Shown: piece after piece, positions 44,986-45,727 of the stretch | Layout of the letters: each line of letters begins with the position of its first letter | How positions within the stretch are numbered: the first letter of the stretch is position 1 | From: an uncultured Burkholderiales bacterium | Lineage (GTDB): Bacteria > Pseudomonadota > Gammaproteobacteria > Burkholderiales > Burkholderiaceae_C | Direction of reading: 5' to 3' | DNA: 45,727 nucleotides | Assembly (NCBI GenBank): GCA_902825995.1 | Contig: CADEDE010000017.1 | Location: 1 to 45,727, forward strand | Notes under the pieces: generated by a model | Seen by the model: the letters and a program-made list of their open reading frames with translations, nothing else | The model's database searches: none | What the model was told of the DNA's origin: nothing | Made by a program: the position numbers and the translations under genes

Positions 44986-45727
44986 ATGCCAGAGAAAAAA
45001 GGCCCATCCAGCGAGAAGGTTCTGTACTGTTCGTTCTGCGGCAAGAGCCAACACGAGGTCAAGAAGCTCATCGCCGGCCCGTCGGTCTTCATCTGCGACG
45101 AGTGCATTGAGCTTTGCAACGACATCATCCGCGACGAAGTGCCGGCCGATGCGCCGGGCTCGAAGGCGGCCAAATCCGACCTGCCGGTGCCCAGCGAAAT
45201 CAAGGGCAGCCTGGATGCCTATGTGATCGGCCAGGAGGTTGCCAAGCGCACGCTGTCGGTCGCGGTCTACAACCACTACAAGCGCCTGAAGCACATGGGC
45301 GGCAAGGACGAGGTCGAGCTTTCCAAGAGCAATATCCTCCTGATCGGCCCGACGGGCTCTGGCAAGACCCTGCTGGCCCAGACCCTCGCGCGTCTGCTCA
45401 ATGTGCCTTTCGTGATTGCCGATGCCACCACATTGACCGAAGCCGGCTACGTCGGCGAAGACGTCGAGAACATCATCCAGAAGCTGCTGCAGAACTGCAA
45501 CTACGACGTCGAGCGGGCGCAGCGGGGTATTGTCTATATCGATGAAATCGACAAAATCAGCCGCAAGGCCGACAACCCCAGCATCACCCGCGATGTGTCG
45601 GGCGAGGGCGTGCAGCAGGCGTTGCTGAAGCTGGTCGAAGGTACGATGGCCAGCGTGCCGCCGCAAGGCGGGCGCAAGCACCCGAACCAGGATTTCCTGC
45701 AGATCGACACCACCAACATCCTGTTCA
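44986..45727 (+). CDS. clpX: ATP-dependent Clp protease ATP-binding subunit ClpX, 5' part
   Basis: The first 247 residues of the AAA+ unfoldase that feeds ClpP, cut by the window end. An N-terminal zinc-binding domain with four cysteines ([16 protein letters not shown] and [12 protein letters not shown]) recognises adaptors and substrates. The AAA+ module starts with [20 protein letters not shown]. Walker A GPTGSGKT is at about 123-130 and Walker [21 protein letters not shown] at about 183. Pore-loop residues [15 protein letters not shown] are also present. ATG 44986 gives the standard N-terminus. Confidence 0.97.
   Translation, partial: MPEKKGPSSEKVLYCSFCGKSQHEVKKLIAGPSVFICDECIELCNDIIRDEVPADAPGSKAAKSDLPVPSEIKGSLDAYVIGQEVAKRTLSVAVYNHYKRLKHMGGKDEVELSKSNILLIGPTGSGKTLLAQTLARLLNVPFVIADATTLTEAGYVGEDVENIIQKLLQNCNYDVERAQRGIVYIDEIDKISRKADNPSITRDVSGEGVQQALLKLVEGTMASVPPQGGRKHPNQDFLQIDTTNILF

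Overview
The window is GC-rich bacterial chromosome. It most likely comes from a betaproteobacterium, perhaps of the Rhodocyclales/Nitrosomonadales/Burkholderiales type. The basis is the gene order ilvB-ilvH-ilvC-pssA-leuA, the order tRNA-Leu(UAG)-tig-clpP-clpX, an hpnCDE squalene cluster, DUF3106/DUF3619 proteins behind a small sigma factor, and codon use strongly biased to G/C. The species cannot be named from sequence alone.

Left edge (1-4.3 kb): mobile and decaying DNA. The window opens inside an IS21-family element: the istB 3' end plus a terminus with repeated motifs. The element has cut off a membrane-protein gene. Next comes a lone SbcC/SMC-type ATPase. Where that gene ends, the reading frame of an HD-GYP gene is broken, so the ATPase region appears to be inserted cargo. 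A glycosyltransferase remnant with an internal deletion follows. From 4.3 to 8.1 kb lie a cold-shock protein, dsbB, a RidA-family gene and comEC.

8.1-17.7 kb: a five-gene cluster of transglutaminase-like proteins, circularly permuted ATP-grasp proteins and alpha-E proteins. It is present as two modules, one with ATP-grasp and alpha-E fused and one with them separate. The ATP-grasp part of the fused protein lacks residues that the separate paralogue keeps. Dispersed palindromic repeats lie inside the coding frame of one gene and over the start of another. This is the best candidate here for a poorly described system, probably making or modifying a peptide or amide.

17.7-29.4 kb: dusA; a Crp/Fnr regulator; a K+-independent proton-pumping pyrophosphatase carrying an extra C-terminal OmpA-like domain, divergent from a soluble pyrophosphatase; a DUF482-type acyltransferase; nadE next to a PII gene; and a leftward operon with overlapping ends (sigma factor, DUF3619, DUF3106, RDD, dgkA, LOG).

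29.4-38.6 kb: branched-chain amino-acid synthesis (ilvB, ilvH, ilvC), pssA, and two different 2-isopropylmalate synthase genes in tandem. The first is preceded by what looks like a leucine attenuator: a leader peptide with Leu-Leu-Leu, including two CTA codons, followed by a terminator. A PBP7-type peptidase gene follows. 38.6-42.5 kb: an IclR regulator and the leftward hpnC-hpnD-hpnE operon, which makes squalene for hopanoids. 42.5-45.7 kb: a wrecked RND efflux gene, tRNA-Leu(UAG), tig, clpP and the start of clpX, cut by the window edge.
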